Of a stretch of 64,000 bases of DNA, positions 35,315 through 43,582 are shown piece after piece. The notes beneath the pieces were generated by a model. That model made no database searches, was not told the DNA's origin, and saw only the letters and a program-made list of their open reading frames with translations. How positions within the stretch are numbered: position 1 is the first letter of the stretch; each line of letters opens with the position of its first letter. Source of the DNA: Ignavibacteriales bacterium (GTDB taxonomy: Bacteria; Bacteroidota; Ignavibacteria; Ignavibacteriales; Ignavibacteriaceae); the NCBI GenBank assembly GCA_003538625.1, contig DPRR01000006.1:186001-250000 (forward strand), in the 5' to 3' direction. The position numbers were made by a program, and so were the translations under genes.

Positions 35315-35695
35315 TTACTTGGGTTGAATTATTGTCAGTAAAAATGTTGAGTCCTCTAATGCTCTAACATCGTGCGGAATCGTTTTTTCTAAAACGACTA
35401 ACTCATTAGCTTTAATTTTAACAGATTCTTTTTTGGCTAAGAAATTAATCCTGCCCGATAAAACAAGTAATGTTATAGGTCCTTCAACCTTGTGCTCTAA
35501 CAAGGCAGCACCTTTTCGCATAGATATCAAAACCACTCGCAAGCTTGAGTTTTTTTGTAACGTAACTGCATTTCGATCTCCATTAATCCAGGAAGGTTCT
35601 TTCTTTAATTTTTTGATCTCCTTGTCAAGAGATAAGCTTAACAAAGGGGCTCTAAGAACTCTGTTTTTCAAACTTTCTCTTTGTGAATTACTCAT
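35315..35695 (-). CDS. Cupin-like protein, first gene of qNor operon
   Basis: 126 residues. An N-terminal helical part (1-45) is followed by a cupin barrel: RVVLISMRKGAALLEHKVEGPITLLVLSGRINFLAKKESVKIKANELVVLEKTIPHDVRAL. The metal-site His residues EHKVEG and IPHDV are partly conserved. It is related to the cupins at 32039 and 44330 but longer. It is the first gene after a TTGAC-TTAA-GTCAG box, so it is probably induced with qNor. The role is unknown. Confidence 0.78.
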   Translation of the reverse strand: MSNSQRESLKNRVLRAPLLSLSLDKEIKKLKKEPSWINGDRNAVTLQKNSSLRVVLISMRKGAALLEHKVEGPITLLVLSGRINFLAKKESVKIKANELVVLEKTIPHDVRALEDSTFLLTIIQPK

Positions 35696-35761
35696 TTTGC
35701 AAAAGCTCCTTTAAAGTTTTTAATTTCAGTTTTAACATATATTTACAATAATTAATAATCT

Positions 35762-35775
35762 TTGACTTAAGTCAG
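35762..35775. promoter_or_regulatory. Crp/Fnr-type box upstream of the qNor operon
   Basis: TTGAC-TTAA-GTCAG, with core TGACTTAAGTCA as a perfect 12-base palindrome. Its centre is about 73 bases before the ATG of the leftward cupin-qNor operon and about 108 before the rightward ClC gene, so it could serve either. The same core is found before the DUF2249 operon. Confidence 0.7.
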
Positions 35776-35876
35776 TTTATAACCGTTTTTCATCAGTAAA
35801 GTAGTAAAGAAATTGAAGTAAATATTAAATATTTTTTATTTTTGTTCAGTATGAACAAATAAGCAGTCTGCACTTT

Positions 35877-37730
35877 ATGATATTTAAAGAAAGAATCAGA
35901 AATTCATCCACCAAGGAAGGAATCCCTCTTGCCCCATCAATGGGCCCGACTCTCGAATCTTTATATTTACCCAAGGAATTACCTGCATTTGGAATTCGTT
36001 CGGTATATATCTCGTTGATATCAATTTTACTTGGTATAGCCGGCGGGATTATCGCACAAATTTTAACGCGGTTGATTGGACTTATAACTAATCTTTCATT
36101 TTACGGAAGATGGTCGACTGAGTTTTCTTCACCTGCTGGAAACCATCTTGGTTTGTGGGTGATTTTTGTTCCTATTGCAGGTGCAATTATAGTAGGTTTT
36201 ATGGCACGATACGGATCAAAAGGTATTCGCGGTCATGGAATTCCAGAAGCTATGGAGCATGTTCTATTAAATGAAAGTAAAATTCCACCACGATTGACTT
36301 TTCTGAAACCATTATCAGCAGCAATATCAATTGGTACCGGCGGACCTTTTGGTGCTGAAGGACCAATTATAGCAACCGGAGGAGCTCTGGGCTCTTTAAT
36401 TGGTCAATTACTGAAAACAAATTCAGATGAAAGAAAAACATTGCTTGCTGCTGGTGCTGCAGCCGGAATGACCGCTACTTTTGGAAGCCCGGTATCAGCA
36501 ATTTTAATTGCCGTAGAACTTTTGCTATTTGAATTTCGTCCACAGTCATTAATCCCTGTTGCTTTAGCTTGTGTTAGTGCAACGTCTGTTAGATTATTAT
36601 TTGTTGGTTACCACCCGATTTTTGAATTAACAGGTTTAATTCAGGCAGGTGGGTTTGCTTTGGCTGCCTATCTAATACTTGGTGCAATTATAGGAGTTGC
36701 CTCTGTATTTGTAACCAGGGCAGTATATGCGGTTGAAGATTCTTTCGAAAAATTGCCAATTCATTGGATGTGGTGGCCCGCAATCGGTGCCGTTGCTGTT
36801 GGCATTGTCGGTTATTTTGCACCAAAGACTATGGGAGTGGGTTATGATAATATTGAAAATATTCTTTCTGGGAATTTATTCGGCGAAGCATTAATAATAT
36901 TGTTTGTTTTAAAATTTATATCCTGGGTAATTTCTCTGGGCAGCGGAACATCCGGCGGTACTCTGGCACCTTTATTTACAATTGGCGGTGGTCTTGGTGC
37001 TTTCTTAGGAAGTATTATAATCTCCCTTTTCCCTTCGATTGGACTTGATGTAAGGATTGCAGCGTTGGTTGGTATGGCGGCTATGTTTGCAGGATCAGCG
37101 CGTGCACTTTTAACTTCAATAATATTTGCATTTGAAACTACAATGGCGCCTTTGGGACTTCTTCCTCTTTTAGCTGGTTGCAGCGCCTCATATCTAATCT
37201 CAAGCCTCATGATGAAAAACACTATAATGACAGAAAAAATTGTGAGGAGGGGTGTGAGAGTCCCGAATGAATATCATGCGGATTATTTGTCAAAAGTTCT
37301 GATAAGGGATTGCGCAACTTATGATGTTGTTAAACTTAATGGTAATGATACAATAGAACAAATTAGAAAATGGATGTCCGAAGGAAGCCGGAACAGTTCA
37401 CATCATGGGTTTCCAGTAGTAAATGAGGAAGAAAAACCAATTGGTGTAGTTACAAGACGAGAGATTCTGAGTCCTAAACATTCGACAGAAAAAAGTATTA
37501 AAGAAATTACAATAGGCCCTGCAGTTCTTGCCTTCGAAGACAATACGATTTCCGAAGCTGCAGATTTAATGGCAGAATATGAAATTACAAGGCTTCCAAT
37601 AGTTAATAGAAAGAACACAAACAAAATTGTTGCTGTTTTGTCAAGAAGTGATATACTTAAAGCCAGGAAAAAAAGAATCGATGAAACGAGAAGGTTTCAA
37701 AGAAGTCTAAATACTTCTAAGAAAATATAA
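35877..37730 (+). CDS. ClC-family chloride channel/antiporter with CBS pair
   Basis: 617 residues. About ten membrane helices carry the ClC ion-path signatures GTGGPFGAEGPIIATGG (gating Glu in GAEGP), GSPVSAILIAVELLLFE and GSGTSGGTLAPLFTIGGGLGA. A cytoplasmic tail with two CBS domains follows (about 480-535 and 545-605). It moves anions such as chloride; related proteins also carry nitrate or fluoride. Divergent from the qNor operon and sharing its upstream region, it may help move nitrite or other anions (inference). The ATG at 35877 lacks a clear ribosome site, so the start is uncertain. Confidence 0.9.
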   Translation: MIFKERIRNSSTKEGIPLAPSMGPTLESLYLPKELPAFGIRSVYISLISILLGIAGGIIAQILTRLIGLITNLSFYGRWSTEFSSPAGNHLGLWVIFVPIAGAIIVGFMARYGSKGIRGHGIPEAMEHVLLNESKIPPRLTFLKPLSAAISIGTGGPFGAEGPIIATGGALGSLIGQLLKTNSDERKTLLAAGAAAGMTATFGSPVSAILIAVELLLFEFRPQSLIPVALACVSATSVRLLFVGYHPIFELTGLIQAGGFALAAYLILGAIIGVASVFVTRAVYAVEDSFEKLPIHWMWWPAIGAVAVGIVGYFAPKTMGVGYDNIENILSGNLFGEALIILFVLKFISWVISLGSGTSGGTLAPLFTIGGGLGAFLGSIIISLFPSIGLDVRIAALVGMAAMFAGSARALLTSIIFAFETTMAPLGLLPLLAGCSASYLISSLMMKNTIMTEKIVRRGVRVPNEYHADYLSKVLIRDCATYDVVKLNGNDTIEQIRKWMSEGSRNSSHHGFPVVNEEEKPIGVVTRREILSPKHSTEKSIKEITIGPAVLAFEDNTISEAADLMAEYEITRLPIVNRKNTNKIVAVLSRSDILKARKKRIDETRRFQRSLNTSKKI

Positions 37731-37745
37731 TTTTATAATAATTAT

Positions 37746-37907
37746 CTATAAATACTTTTTAGGATATTCAAAAATCTTAAACCTGCAAGTTTTATTTCCG
37801 AGATATTTACACGAATCAAAATCTAATTGCATACCAATAATCCCACATATTAAAATATTGCCGGTTTCAGATGCTTTTTGAAATACTTTCACAACCGGAT
37901 CTCTCAT
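37746..37907 (-). pseudogene. Short ORF, probable 3' remnant of a lost gene
   Basis: 53 codons from an ATG at 37907 (open to a TAG about 21 codons further up). It ends CGIIGMQLDFDSCKYLGNKTCRFKIFEYPKKYL, which looks like real protein: three Cys, an ordered hydrophobic pattern and a CRFKI strand reminiscent of the end of V4R-type small-molecule domains. It lies downstream of an orphan Crp/Fnr box at 38070 read in the same direction. That fits a decayed or truncated gene once under this box. I cannot name the family with certainty. Confidence 0.35.
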
Positions 37908-38069
37908 AGAATAGCAGCGAATGGAAGTGTATATTAAATGAGTAAATGAATTACACTAAAAGTATTATTAAAAGAAGTTTTGATTTTAGTAGTATTTTAT
38001 TCATCAGAATTAAAATTGATAAATTATTTCTAACCAATTCAATTATAAAGTATTACTTTAACAGACTCT

Positions 38070-38083
38070 TTGACTTAAGTCTG
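38070..38083. promoter_or_regulatory. Orphan Crp/Fnr-type box
   Basis: TTGAC-TTAA-GTCTG, differing from the qNor box in one base. It lies 12 bases past the DUF488 stop and has no intact gene on its leftward side before the ClC gene; only the remnant at 37746-37907 is there. Confidence 0.5.
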
Positions 38084-38094
38084 ACAATGTAGAA

Positions 38095-38448
38095 TTATTG
38101 GCGATTTCCCAGAAAATGGGAAAGTGCAGTAGCGTTGTTTAATTTTTCTTCTTTAGATGAGTAAAGCAGGGTTATAGAGTGATTTTCTTTTTCTAACTTT
38201 TTTATTTGTTCGACTAGTTCTTCTTTTCCTTTTAATTCTTTACGATATTTTTCTTTAAATGCATTCCACTTTTTAGGATCGTGATTATACCACTTTCTCA
38301 ATTCGTTGCTTGGAGCAATTTCTTTTAGCCACAAATCAATTTTTGCTTTTTCTTTTGTTAATCCTCTTGGCCAAAGTCTATCAACTAAAATTCTAAAGCC
38401 ATCTATTTTATCAGGTTTATCGTAAACTCTTTTGACTTTGAGACTCAT
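38095..38448 (-). CDS. DUF488 family protein
   Basis: 117 residues with the DUF488 hallmarks VYDKPDKIDGFRILVDRLWPRGLTKEKAKIDLW, LRKWYNHDPKKWNAFKEKYRKEL and ITLLYSSKEEKLNNATAL. Cytoplasmic; the function of the family is unknown, although its genes are frequent near respiratory and stress loci. It overlaps the preceding small gene by 32 bases. It probably ends the oxidase operon that starts at ccoN. Confidence 0.88.
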   Translation of the reverse strand: MSLKVKRVYDKPDKIDGFRILVDRLWPRGLTKEKAKIDLWLKEIAPSNELRKWYNHDPKKWNAFKEKYRKELKGKEELVEQIKKLEKENHSITLLYSSKEEKLNNATALSHFLGNRQ

Positions 38449-38665
38449 TTGCTTTTTCCTGGTTGTGTGAATAAATATAGTTGTTCAACATTGCAACTAG
38501 TGATTCATAATAAGCATTAAGAGATTGACTATTAATAATCGGATTTTGATCAGTAGGTATTGTTATGGGCATCTCTCCAAGATACTCATATAACTCAGGA
38601 TATTTTTCCTGGATGAGTAATGTGATTTTAATAATCTCCGTTGTAAGTTCTGTTGCTGATTTCAT
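38417..38665 (-). CDS. Small hypothetical protein of the oxidase operon
   Basis: 82 residues, no membrane segment, helical: ATELTTEIIKITLLIQEKYPELYEYLGEMPI, a Pro/Thr linker, then LNAYYESLVAMLNNYIYSHNQEKA. I do not recognise a family. The 5' end is 19 bases after the reductase gene and the 3' end overlaps DUF488 by 32 bases, so translation is likely coupled. Its place suggests it belongs with the NO or oxidase genes. Confidence 0.6.
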   Translation of the reverse strand: MKSATELTTEIIKITLLIQEKYPELYEYLGEMPITIPTDQNPIINSQSLNAYYESLVAMLNNYIYSHNQEKANESQSQKSLR

Positions 38666-38684
38666 TGAATTCTCTTTTACTTAA

Positions 38685-39356
38685 TCAAAATTTTTCTTTT
38701 ACGATATAACTTTTATCAACATTTAAATCATCAAGTATTTTTTCAACTGATTCAATCATCGGATCCGGACCACAGAGATAAAAAAACTGATCTAAATTTT
38801 TTAAAACTGATTGAAAAAATTCTTTTGTGATAAATCCGAATTTGTATTGATCTGTTTTCTCGTCAGATAGAATGTTAATAAAACTATTACCAAGCAATGT
38901 CTCAAATTCATTTTGTAGAATGATATCTTTACTTGTTTTATTGGCAAAAATTAATTTGTTACTTTTTAATTCATTTTTATTCTTAAGATCTCTTAGAATA
39001 GCTATGAATGGAGTAACACCAGCTCCACCGGCAATAAAAACACCTTCACCTTTGTAACTGATTGCACCCCACGGATCATCAATAATTAGTTCTTCACCAA
39101 CATTAAGTTTTCCGATTTCTTTTGTTACACCATTGTGGTCATTATAAATTTTTATTGTAAACTCGAGATGATCCCAATCATTCAGTGCTGTAAAAGTGAA
39201 AGATCTTTTTTGATCAACAAAATCCGGTTTATTGATTGCTACATCAGTGGCTTGACCGGGAATAAAACTGTATCCTTTTGGTTTTTCCACTTTTAATGAT
39301 TTTACATTATGAGTAACACTTTCTATAGCAAGTATTTTTACTTTATGCTCTACCAT
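38685..39356 (-). CDS. FAD/NAD-binding ferredoxin reductase-like protein
   Basis: About 223 residues of the ferredoxin-NADP reductase fold. The FAD domain has KRSFTFTAL (R-x-F/Y-S/T type) and the NAD domain has GEGVFIAGGAGVTPFIAILRDL and FFYLCGPDPMIESVEKIL, ending in an aromatic (KEKF). The start was taken at ATG 39356 with AAAGGGA before it, because the upstream frame opens only at a TTG. Similar flavoreductases act with flavohaemoglobin, oxygenases or rubredoxins; no partner domain is fused here. It follows the carboxymuconolactone decarboxylase-like gene in the oxidase operon. Confidence 0.88.
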   Translation of the reverse strand: MVEHKVKILAIESVTHNVKSLKVEKPKGYSFIPGQATDVAINKPDFVDQKRSFTFTALNDWDHLEFTIKIYNDHNGVTKEIGKLNVGEELIIDDPWGAISYKGEGVFIAGGAGVTPFIAILRDLKNKNELKSNKLIFANKTSKDIILQNEFETLLGNSFINILSDEKTDQYKFGFITKEFFQSVLKNLDQFFYLCGPDPMIESVEKILDDLNVDKSYIVKEKF

Positions 39357-39392
39357 TATTTTCCCTTTCAATTGTTTTGAAAAAATTATTAC

Positions 39393-39854
39393 TCATTCAT
39401 TCTTTTCATATCTGGAAATATAATTGCCAACTTCCGATCTAAAGCCAACAGCCAGTCTATTCCAACCGTTTATTGCAACAATTGCCAGAGTTAATTCAAC
39501 AATCTCTGTGGAAGTAAATAATTTTTCAACTTCCAAGTACACTTCATCAGGAGCACCGGTTAGTGATAAATTTGTTAAGGCTTCACACCAGACAAGTGCA
39601 GCTCTTTCGCGTTCAGAATAAAAAGGAACTTCGCGCCAGACAGATAGTAAATAAATTCTCTCGTCATTTTCTCCAAGTGCCAATGCGTCTTTAGTATGCA
39701 TTTCAAGACAATGAGCACAGCCATTAATTTGCGATGCTCTAATCTTAATAAGTTCTAACAATTTATGGCCAATACTGCTTTTATTTACAACTTGCTGCAA
39801 ACCAAGCATAGCTTTATAACCTTCGGGTAAAGTTTTATACCAATCTAATCGCAT
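39393..39854 (-). CDS. AhpD-like carboxymuconolactone decarboxylase family protein
   Basis: 153 residues from ATG 39854; the first MRLDWYKTLPEGYKAML matches the family start. The redox signature is CAHCLEMHTKDA with CxxC and the downstream His, as in AhpD peroxidase-type proteins, within the all-helical bundle (KLLELIKIRASQINGCAHC). Probably a thiol peroxidase or peroxynitrite/NO-stress protein by family resemblance; the reductant is unknown. It is between the cytochrome subunit gene and the flavoreductase. Confidence 0.85.
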   Translation of the reverse strand: MRLDWYKTLPEGYKAMLGLQQVVNKSSIGHKLLELIKIRASQINGCAHCLEMHTKDALALGENDERIYLLSVWREVPFYSERERAALVWCEALTNLSLTGAPDEVYLEVEKLFTSTEIVELTLAIVAINGWNRLAVGFRSEVGNYISRYEKNE

Positions 39855-39903
39855 AATTATTTTTCTTTCTATAAATAACAAAACTTTTTGACTTATGAAA
39901 TAT

Positions 39904-40728
39904 TCATTTGTGATTTTCTCTTACCTTTTGCACATCTTCTGCTTTTATAAGCTGTGCATTGTTTCCCCAGCTTGTTCTTTCGTGATTTATCACTGCTGCA
40001 ACTTCTTCATCTGAAAGCTGATCAGCCCAGGCAGGCATTGGTGTGGAATATTTAATTCCATTAATAATTTTTCTTTGCAATCCAAACAACACAATCCGAA
40101 TATGCTCAGTTGCATCTTTTGCTTTAACAACATCATCACTCATCAATGGCGGGAACACGTTTGTTAATCCTTGCCCATTTTCCTGATGACAACTTGAGCA
40201 GCTTTTTCTATAAATATCCGCTCCATTAATTGCAGTAAGATTTTGTGGCACTTCTTTCGTCACTTCTGTAATTTGCGGCTTTTTATATGTCGGCGTGTTT
40301 GCAAATTCTTCCGGAGGATTCCATTGATTGATAAAATAAAACATTGCCCAGGCAACAATTAAAATGAATACAACCCAAATCCAGCTTGGAATAGGAGAAG
40401 GAGTCTCTGCAGTTGTTGGTTCCCATTTTTCTTTTGCTGATGCACCGTAGGCATTTACTAAAAGAGAAACTTTACCCTCGACAATATCATTTTCTTTTAA
40501 GCCCTGTATAGCAATCCCGGGTCCATTGCGCACAATAAACTTTATATTTCTTACAGATTTTTTTCCATCTTCGCCGTGAGCAATTACTATAAGCTTATGT
40601 TCGCCGTCATCAAGTGTGGTTGTGTCTAATTCAAATCTTGCAGGCGGACTGTAAACAGCGATTGGCTCTTTGTTATCATCTAAGAAAACTTCTATCTTGC
40701 CTTGCTGTTGGTTATAAGGAATACTCAA
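39904..40728 (-). CDS. Cytochrome c with Ig-like N-terminal domain, oxidase subunit
   Basis: 274 residues: an Ig-like beta domain (about 8-100, with 'PPARFELDTTTLDDGEHKLIVIAHGEDGKK'), a single helix (about 114-133), then a class I haem domain with CSSCH at 177-181 and Met ligands (STPMPAW). The haem domain is nearly the same as the second one of the CcoO-like gene (e.g. GADIYRKSCSSCHQENGQGL versus GAQLFNTNCASCHQQNGEGI, HERTSWGNN versus YERSSWGNN). It stands in the CcoP place of a cbb3-type operon. There is no signal peptide before the Ig domain, so its side of the membrane is unclear. Confidence 0.82.
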   Translation of the reverse strand: MSIPYNQQQGKIEVFLDDNKEPIAVYSPPARFELDTTTLDDGEHKLIVIAHGEDGKKSVRNIKFIVRNGPGIAIQGLKENDIVEGKVSLLVNAYGASAKEKWEPTTAETPSPIPSWIWVVFILIVAWAMFYFINQWNPPEEFANTPTYKKPQITEVTKEVPQNLTAINGADIYRKSCSSCHQENGQGLTNVFPPLMSDDVVKAKDATEHIRIVLFGLQRKIINGIKYSTPMPAWADQLSDEEVAAVINHERTSWGNNAQLIKAEDVQKVRENHK

Positions 40729-40973
40729 TTTTGGTTTTCTCCTTCATCTTCCAGAATTATTCTTTTGATATGATTTTTAGATTCTTCCTTTGGATTGATG
40801 AGATATTTTACTGTTAAGATTATCACCGCTAAAACAATTAAAGTTGAAGCCACATAAACAAAATAAAACCAAAAATCTTTCTCAACAGGCTGCATAGTCT
40901 CGTGTTGTAAAATAAATATTCCGATAGAAAGAATATTCTGAAGAATTAAGCTAATCATAATCACTATTATCAC
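40725..40973 (-). CDS. Small two-helix membrane protein of the oxidase operon
   Basis: 82 residues with two helices (about 3-20, ILQNILSIGIFILQ, and 32-55, FYFVYVASTLIVLAVIILTV) and a charged tail (NHIKRIILEDEGENQN). It lies between the CcoO-like and cytochrome genes, overlapping both by four bases. Its position resembles that of CcoQ-type accessory subunits but I see no conserved motif. Assembly or stabilisation of the oxidase is an inference. Confidence 0.7.
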   Translation of the reverse strand: MIIVIMISLILQNILSIGIFILQHETMQPVEKDFWFYFVYVASTLIVLAVIILTVKYLINPKEESKNHIKRIILEDEGENQN

Positions 40974-41938
40974 TTCCCTTCTGCTCTTATTTTTCTTACG
41001 TCATCAGCTGTAATTTTTTTACCATTATTACCCCAACTGCTGCGCTCATAATTTATAATTTCTGCAATTTGTTCATTAGTTAAGTTGTCTTTTTGCGGTG
41101 GCATTTCAGCAGGATAAACAATTCCATTTATTGCTTCACCTTTTAATCCAAACAAAACAGTTCTGATATGTTTATCGGGATTATCTGAATTAACTGTTGC
41201 AGAATTTTTCAGTGGTGGAAAAGTTTTAGAAATTCCTTCGCCGTTTTGTTGATGGCAACTTGCACAATTTGTATTAAATAATTGAGCACCGGCATCACTG
41301 CCAGATAAATTTTTACTTGTTGATTCTTCAATTTGACTTATCCCTTCAATCGGTTTTTGCTTTAAGAATAACAGATAAGCCACAAGATCTTTTGCTTTTT
41401 GGGTTGCAACAACTTTTCCGTTTTTAGGTGCGTATTCATCCGGTACGGGAATTACCAAATCGTTTGAATCAGGATTTTCTTTTATTTCATAAAGCCAGGG
41501 GTAAGCCTGCATAATTGATGATTTAACAACAGATCTTGGATTGTATAAATGAATGTGATGCCAAATTTCACTTGGTTGACGGTTGCCAATATTGCTTAAA
41601 TCCGGTCCCGTTCTTTCACTGCCTAAAACTGCCGGAGTCATTCTAATTTGATCAAGCGGGGTTAAGTAAGAATAATCCAAAGGAGAAGATGGTCTTCCAA
41701 ATACTTTATCGAGCTGCAATGGCCTTACCTGTTGAGTGTGACAGTATAAACATCCTTCAGATACATAAGTGTTTAAACCTCTGAATTCTGCCGGTGTAAG
41801 TGTATTTACACCGCACATTGGATCGTTTGAATTAACTTCAATAGCTGGAATGATTGCGATTAAAATTGATAATGCAATAAATCCAAAGAAGACAACGCTA
41901 AAAAGTAATTTGTGGTTTTCACTAAAATTTAATTTCAT
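40970..41938 (-). CDS. ccoO: CcoO-like subunit with a second haem c domain
   Basis: 322 residues. An N-terminal helix (about 10-32) anchors a CcoO-like region with CLYCH at 63-67, then RPLQLDKVFGRPSSPLDY, GSERTGPDLSNIG and MQAYPWL, features of cbb3 subunit II. A second class I domain follows, with CASCH at 225-229 and a Met (PAEMPPQ), related to that of the cytochrome gene downstream. The protein thus carries two haems c, making it a CcoO-CcoP-like fusion. It overlaps ccoN by four bases. Confidence 0.88.
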   Translation of the reverse strand: MKLNFSENHKLLFSVVFFGFIALSILIAIIPAIEVNSNDPMCGVNTLTPAEFRGLNTYVSEGCLYCHTQQVRPLQLDKVFGRPSSPLDYSYLTPLDQIRMTPAVLGSERTGPDLSNIGNRQPSEIWHHIHLYNPRSVVKSSIMQAYPWLYEIKENPDSNDLVIPVPDEYAPKNGKVVATQKAKDLVAYLLFLKQKPIEGISQIEESTSKNLSGSDAGAQLFNTNCASCHQQNGEGISKTFPPLKNSATVNSDNPDKHIRTVLFGLKGEAINGIVYPAEMPPQKDNLTNEQIAEIINYERSSWGNNGKKITADDVRKIRAEGK

Positions 41939-43350
41939 ATTTGTTCACCTGCTAAATCAATTTGTTTGTGCGGATGCGGCAGCGGTTTCATCTTATACAA
42001 ATTATATGCAAAGATTATATGGGAAGTAAACATAAAAGTTCCGCCAACTGCCCGCCAAATCCAGTAAGGTATCATCAATTCAACTGAATGAATAAACGGC
42101 AAACCCTCAATCCAGCTTTTACCTTGCATTGTTCCGCCAATCATTAAAGCAAATCCGTAAATCAATAATCCCAGAAGTGCGAACCAGAAATGTATTCCAA
42201 TCAATAAATGTGATGGTTCTTTTCCGGTTAATCTTGGCAATAAAGCATAAATACCTCCCCAAATTAAAAATACAACAAAGCCGTACATTGTTAAGTGAGA
42301 ATGAGCGATAGTGTAGTTTGTAAAATGCCACAACTGATTAAATTCTCTTAGAGCTTCTAAAGAACCCTGAGCCGATGCAAGGAAATAAAATATTACGCCA
42401 ACAAGAATAAAGGGTAATGAATAACTTCGGGCAACTTTTCTGAAACTACCTTTCATAGTTAAAAGGAAATTCCCTGTTCCTGCCGTTAATGTAATTACCA
42501 TACCAATGCTAAAAACAATTGCAACTGTTTGCAACCACCAGGGAATTGGTGCAAATACAAAATGATGAGCACCAATTAAAGAATAAAAAACCATTTGCGT
42601 CCAGAATGCCAGCACACCAAGTGAATACGAGTAAATTGGTTTGTTTAATAACAAAGGAAGAAAATAATAAGTTAATCCTAATACCAACGGAGTAAACCAC
42701 ATTCCAACTCCCATATGCATATAGTAGCCCTGGATTACTGTTTCACCAAGAGCATTCTGATACCAGGGAATGTAAGCGATCACAACAACAACTATCGTCC
42801 ATAAAAAAGCTGCAAGTATATACCAATTCGAAATATAAATTTCTTTTGTCCCTCTTAAAGAAATTGTTTTATAAAAATTTAATGTATGAGAAATTATTCC
42901 AAGAGCAAACAACATCATTGCTGGCCAAATAAATTCTCTGTACTCCTGTCCGCCATTATTATATCCCATAAATAAATAAATTACTCCAATTAATATTGAA
43001 GCATTTATTACATACAGAGCTTTTCTGGCAAGTGCGATACTGAACAATGGTCTTTGACTTGTTCTTGGAATAACATATAAAGCCAATGCAATCATCGCTA
43101 GTGAAGTCCATCCCCAGAAAACAACATTGGTGTGAATTGGTCTTAACCTTCCGAAAGAAAGCCATTGCGCAACTCCAAAATCTGGATAAATAAATCTGAT
43201 TGCCAGATATAAACCAACCAGACTTCCAAATATCAACCACGCAGTTGCAGAGACAAGATAAGAATAGATAAGTTTTGTTAGACGGTCATCTTCGTTTATT
43301 AAATCATCAATCTTAACTTTACCTGGTGCAATGGGTCTTTCGACAGCCAT
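41935..43350 (-). CDS. ccoN: cbb3-type haem-copper oxidase catalytic subunit
   Basis: 471 residues, about 12 helices. Metal-site His residues are in YYMHMGVGMW (first CuB ligand position) and IGAHHF (CuB pair). The low-spin and b3 haem ligands are in HFTNYTIAHSHLTMYGF. A Tyr six residues before the His pair (VFYSLIGAHHF) matches the crosslinked Tyr of cbb3 enzymes. In contrast, AHSHLTMYGF is nearer to the NO-reductase form HGHAALFGVYG than to the usual GHVHSGALGW. It probably reduces O2, with NO as a possible second substrate. It heads the operon. Confidence 0.88.
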   Translation of the reverse strand: MAVERPIAPGKVKIDDLINEDDRLTKLIYSYLVSATAWLIFGSLVGLYLAIRFIYPDFGVAQWLSFGRLRPIHTNVVFWGWTSLAMIALALYVIPRTSQRPLFSIALARKALYVINASILIGVIYLFMGYNNGGQEYREFIWPAMMLFALGIISHTLNFYKTISLRGTKEIYISNWYILAAFLWTIVVVVIAYIPWYQNALGETVIQGYYMHMGVGMWFTPLVLGLTYYFLPLLLNKPIYSYSLGVLAFWTQMVFYSLIGAHHFVFAPIPWWLQTVAIVFSIGMVITLTAGTGNFLLTMKGSFRKVARSYSLPFILVGVIFYFLASAQGSLEALREFNQLWHFTNYTIAHSHLTMYGFVVFLIWGGIYALLPRLTGKEPSHLLIGIHFWFALLGLLIYGFALMIGGTMQGKSWIEGLPFIHSVELMIPYWIWRAVGGTFMFTSHIIFAYNLYKMKPLPHPHKQIDLAGEQI

Positions 43351-43382
43351 AATATTAACCTTTCTAATTAAATCAACTTAAT

Positions 43383-43530
43383 AGTGATTTAGATGACTTC
43401 GAGACTATCCTCTCTCACAATGACTGTACACTTCTGTCATTGCGAGCGAAATGAAATGGAGCGTAGCAATCTATCAAGATTTTCGCAGCTTGCTTCGGGC
43501 TACCACTCTCGCAATGATAATGTTGTCTTT
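43383..43530. repeat. Dispersed palindromic repeat cluster before ccoN
   Basis: Imperfect inverted units ACTTCGAGACTATCCTC...CACAATGAC and CATTGCGAGCGAAATGAAATGG...CTCTCGCAATGA. They are of the TCATTGCGAG-CGAAGCAATCT family met at 52767, 53110 and 54716. They fill the gap between ric and ccoN and may terminate or stabilise transcripts. Confidence 0.7.
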
Positions 43531-43582
43531 TTTTTACCATTATTTTGCCCTAATACTCAATTATAATTCAACAACTTATTTC

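Larger units (their letters stand above)
37731..38094. other. Intergenic gap with box and remnant
   Basis: 364 bases between the ClC gene and the DUF488 gene. Its content is the short remnant ORF (37746-37907), AT-rich sequence (37920-38060) and the Crp/Fnr box at 38070-38083. I see no terminator stem for the ClC gene. Confidence 0.45.

Noticed and set aside
39886..39900. TTTTGACTTATGAAA as another Crp/Fnr box
   Set aside because: Only the left half matches; right half GAAAT departs strongly from GTCAG.
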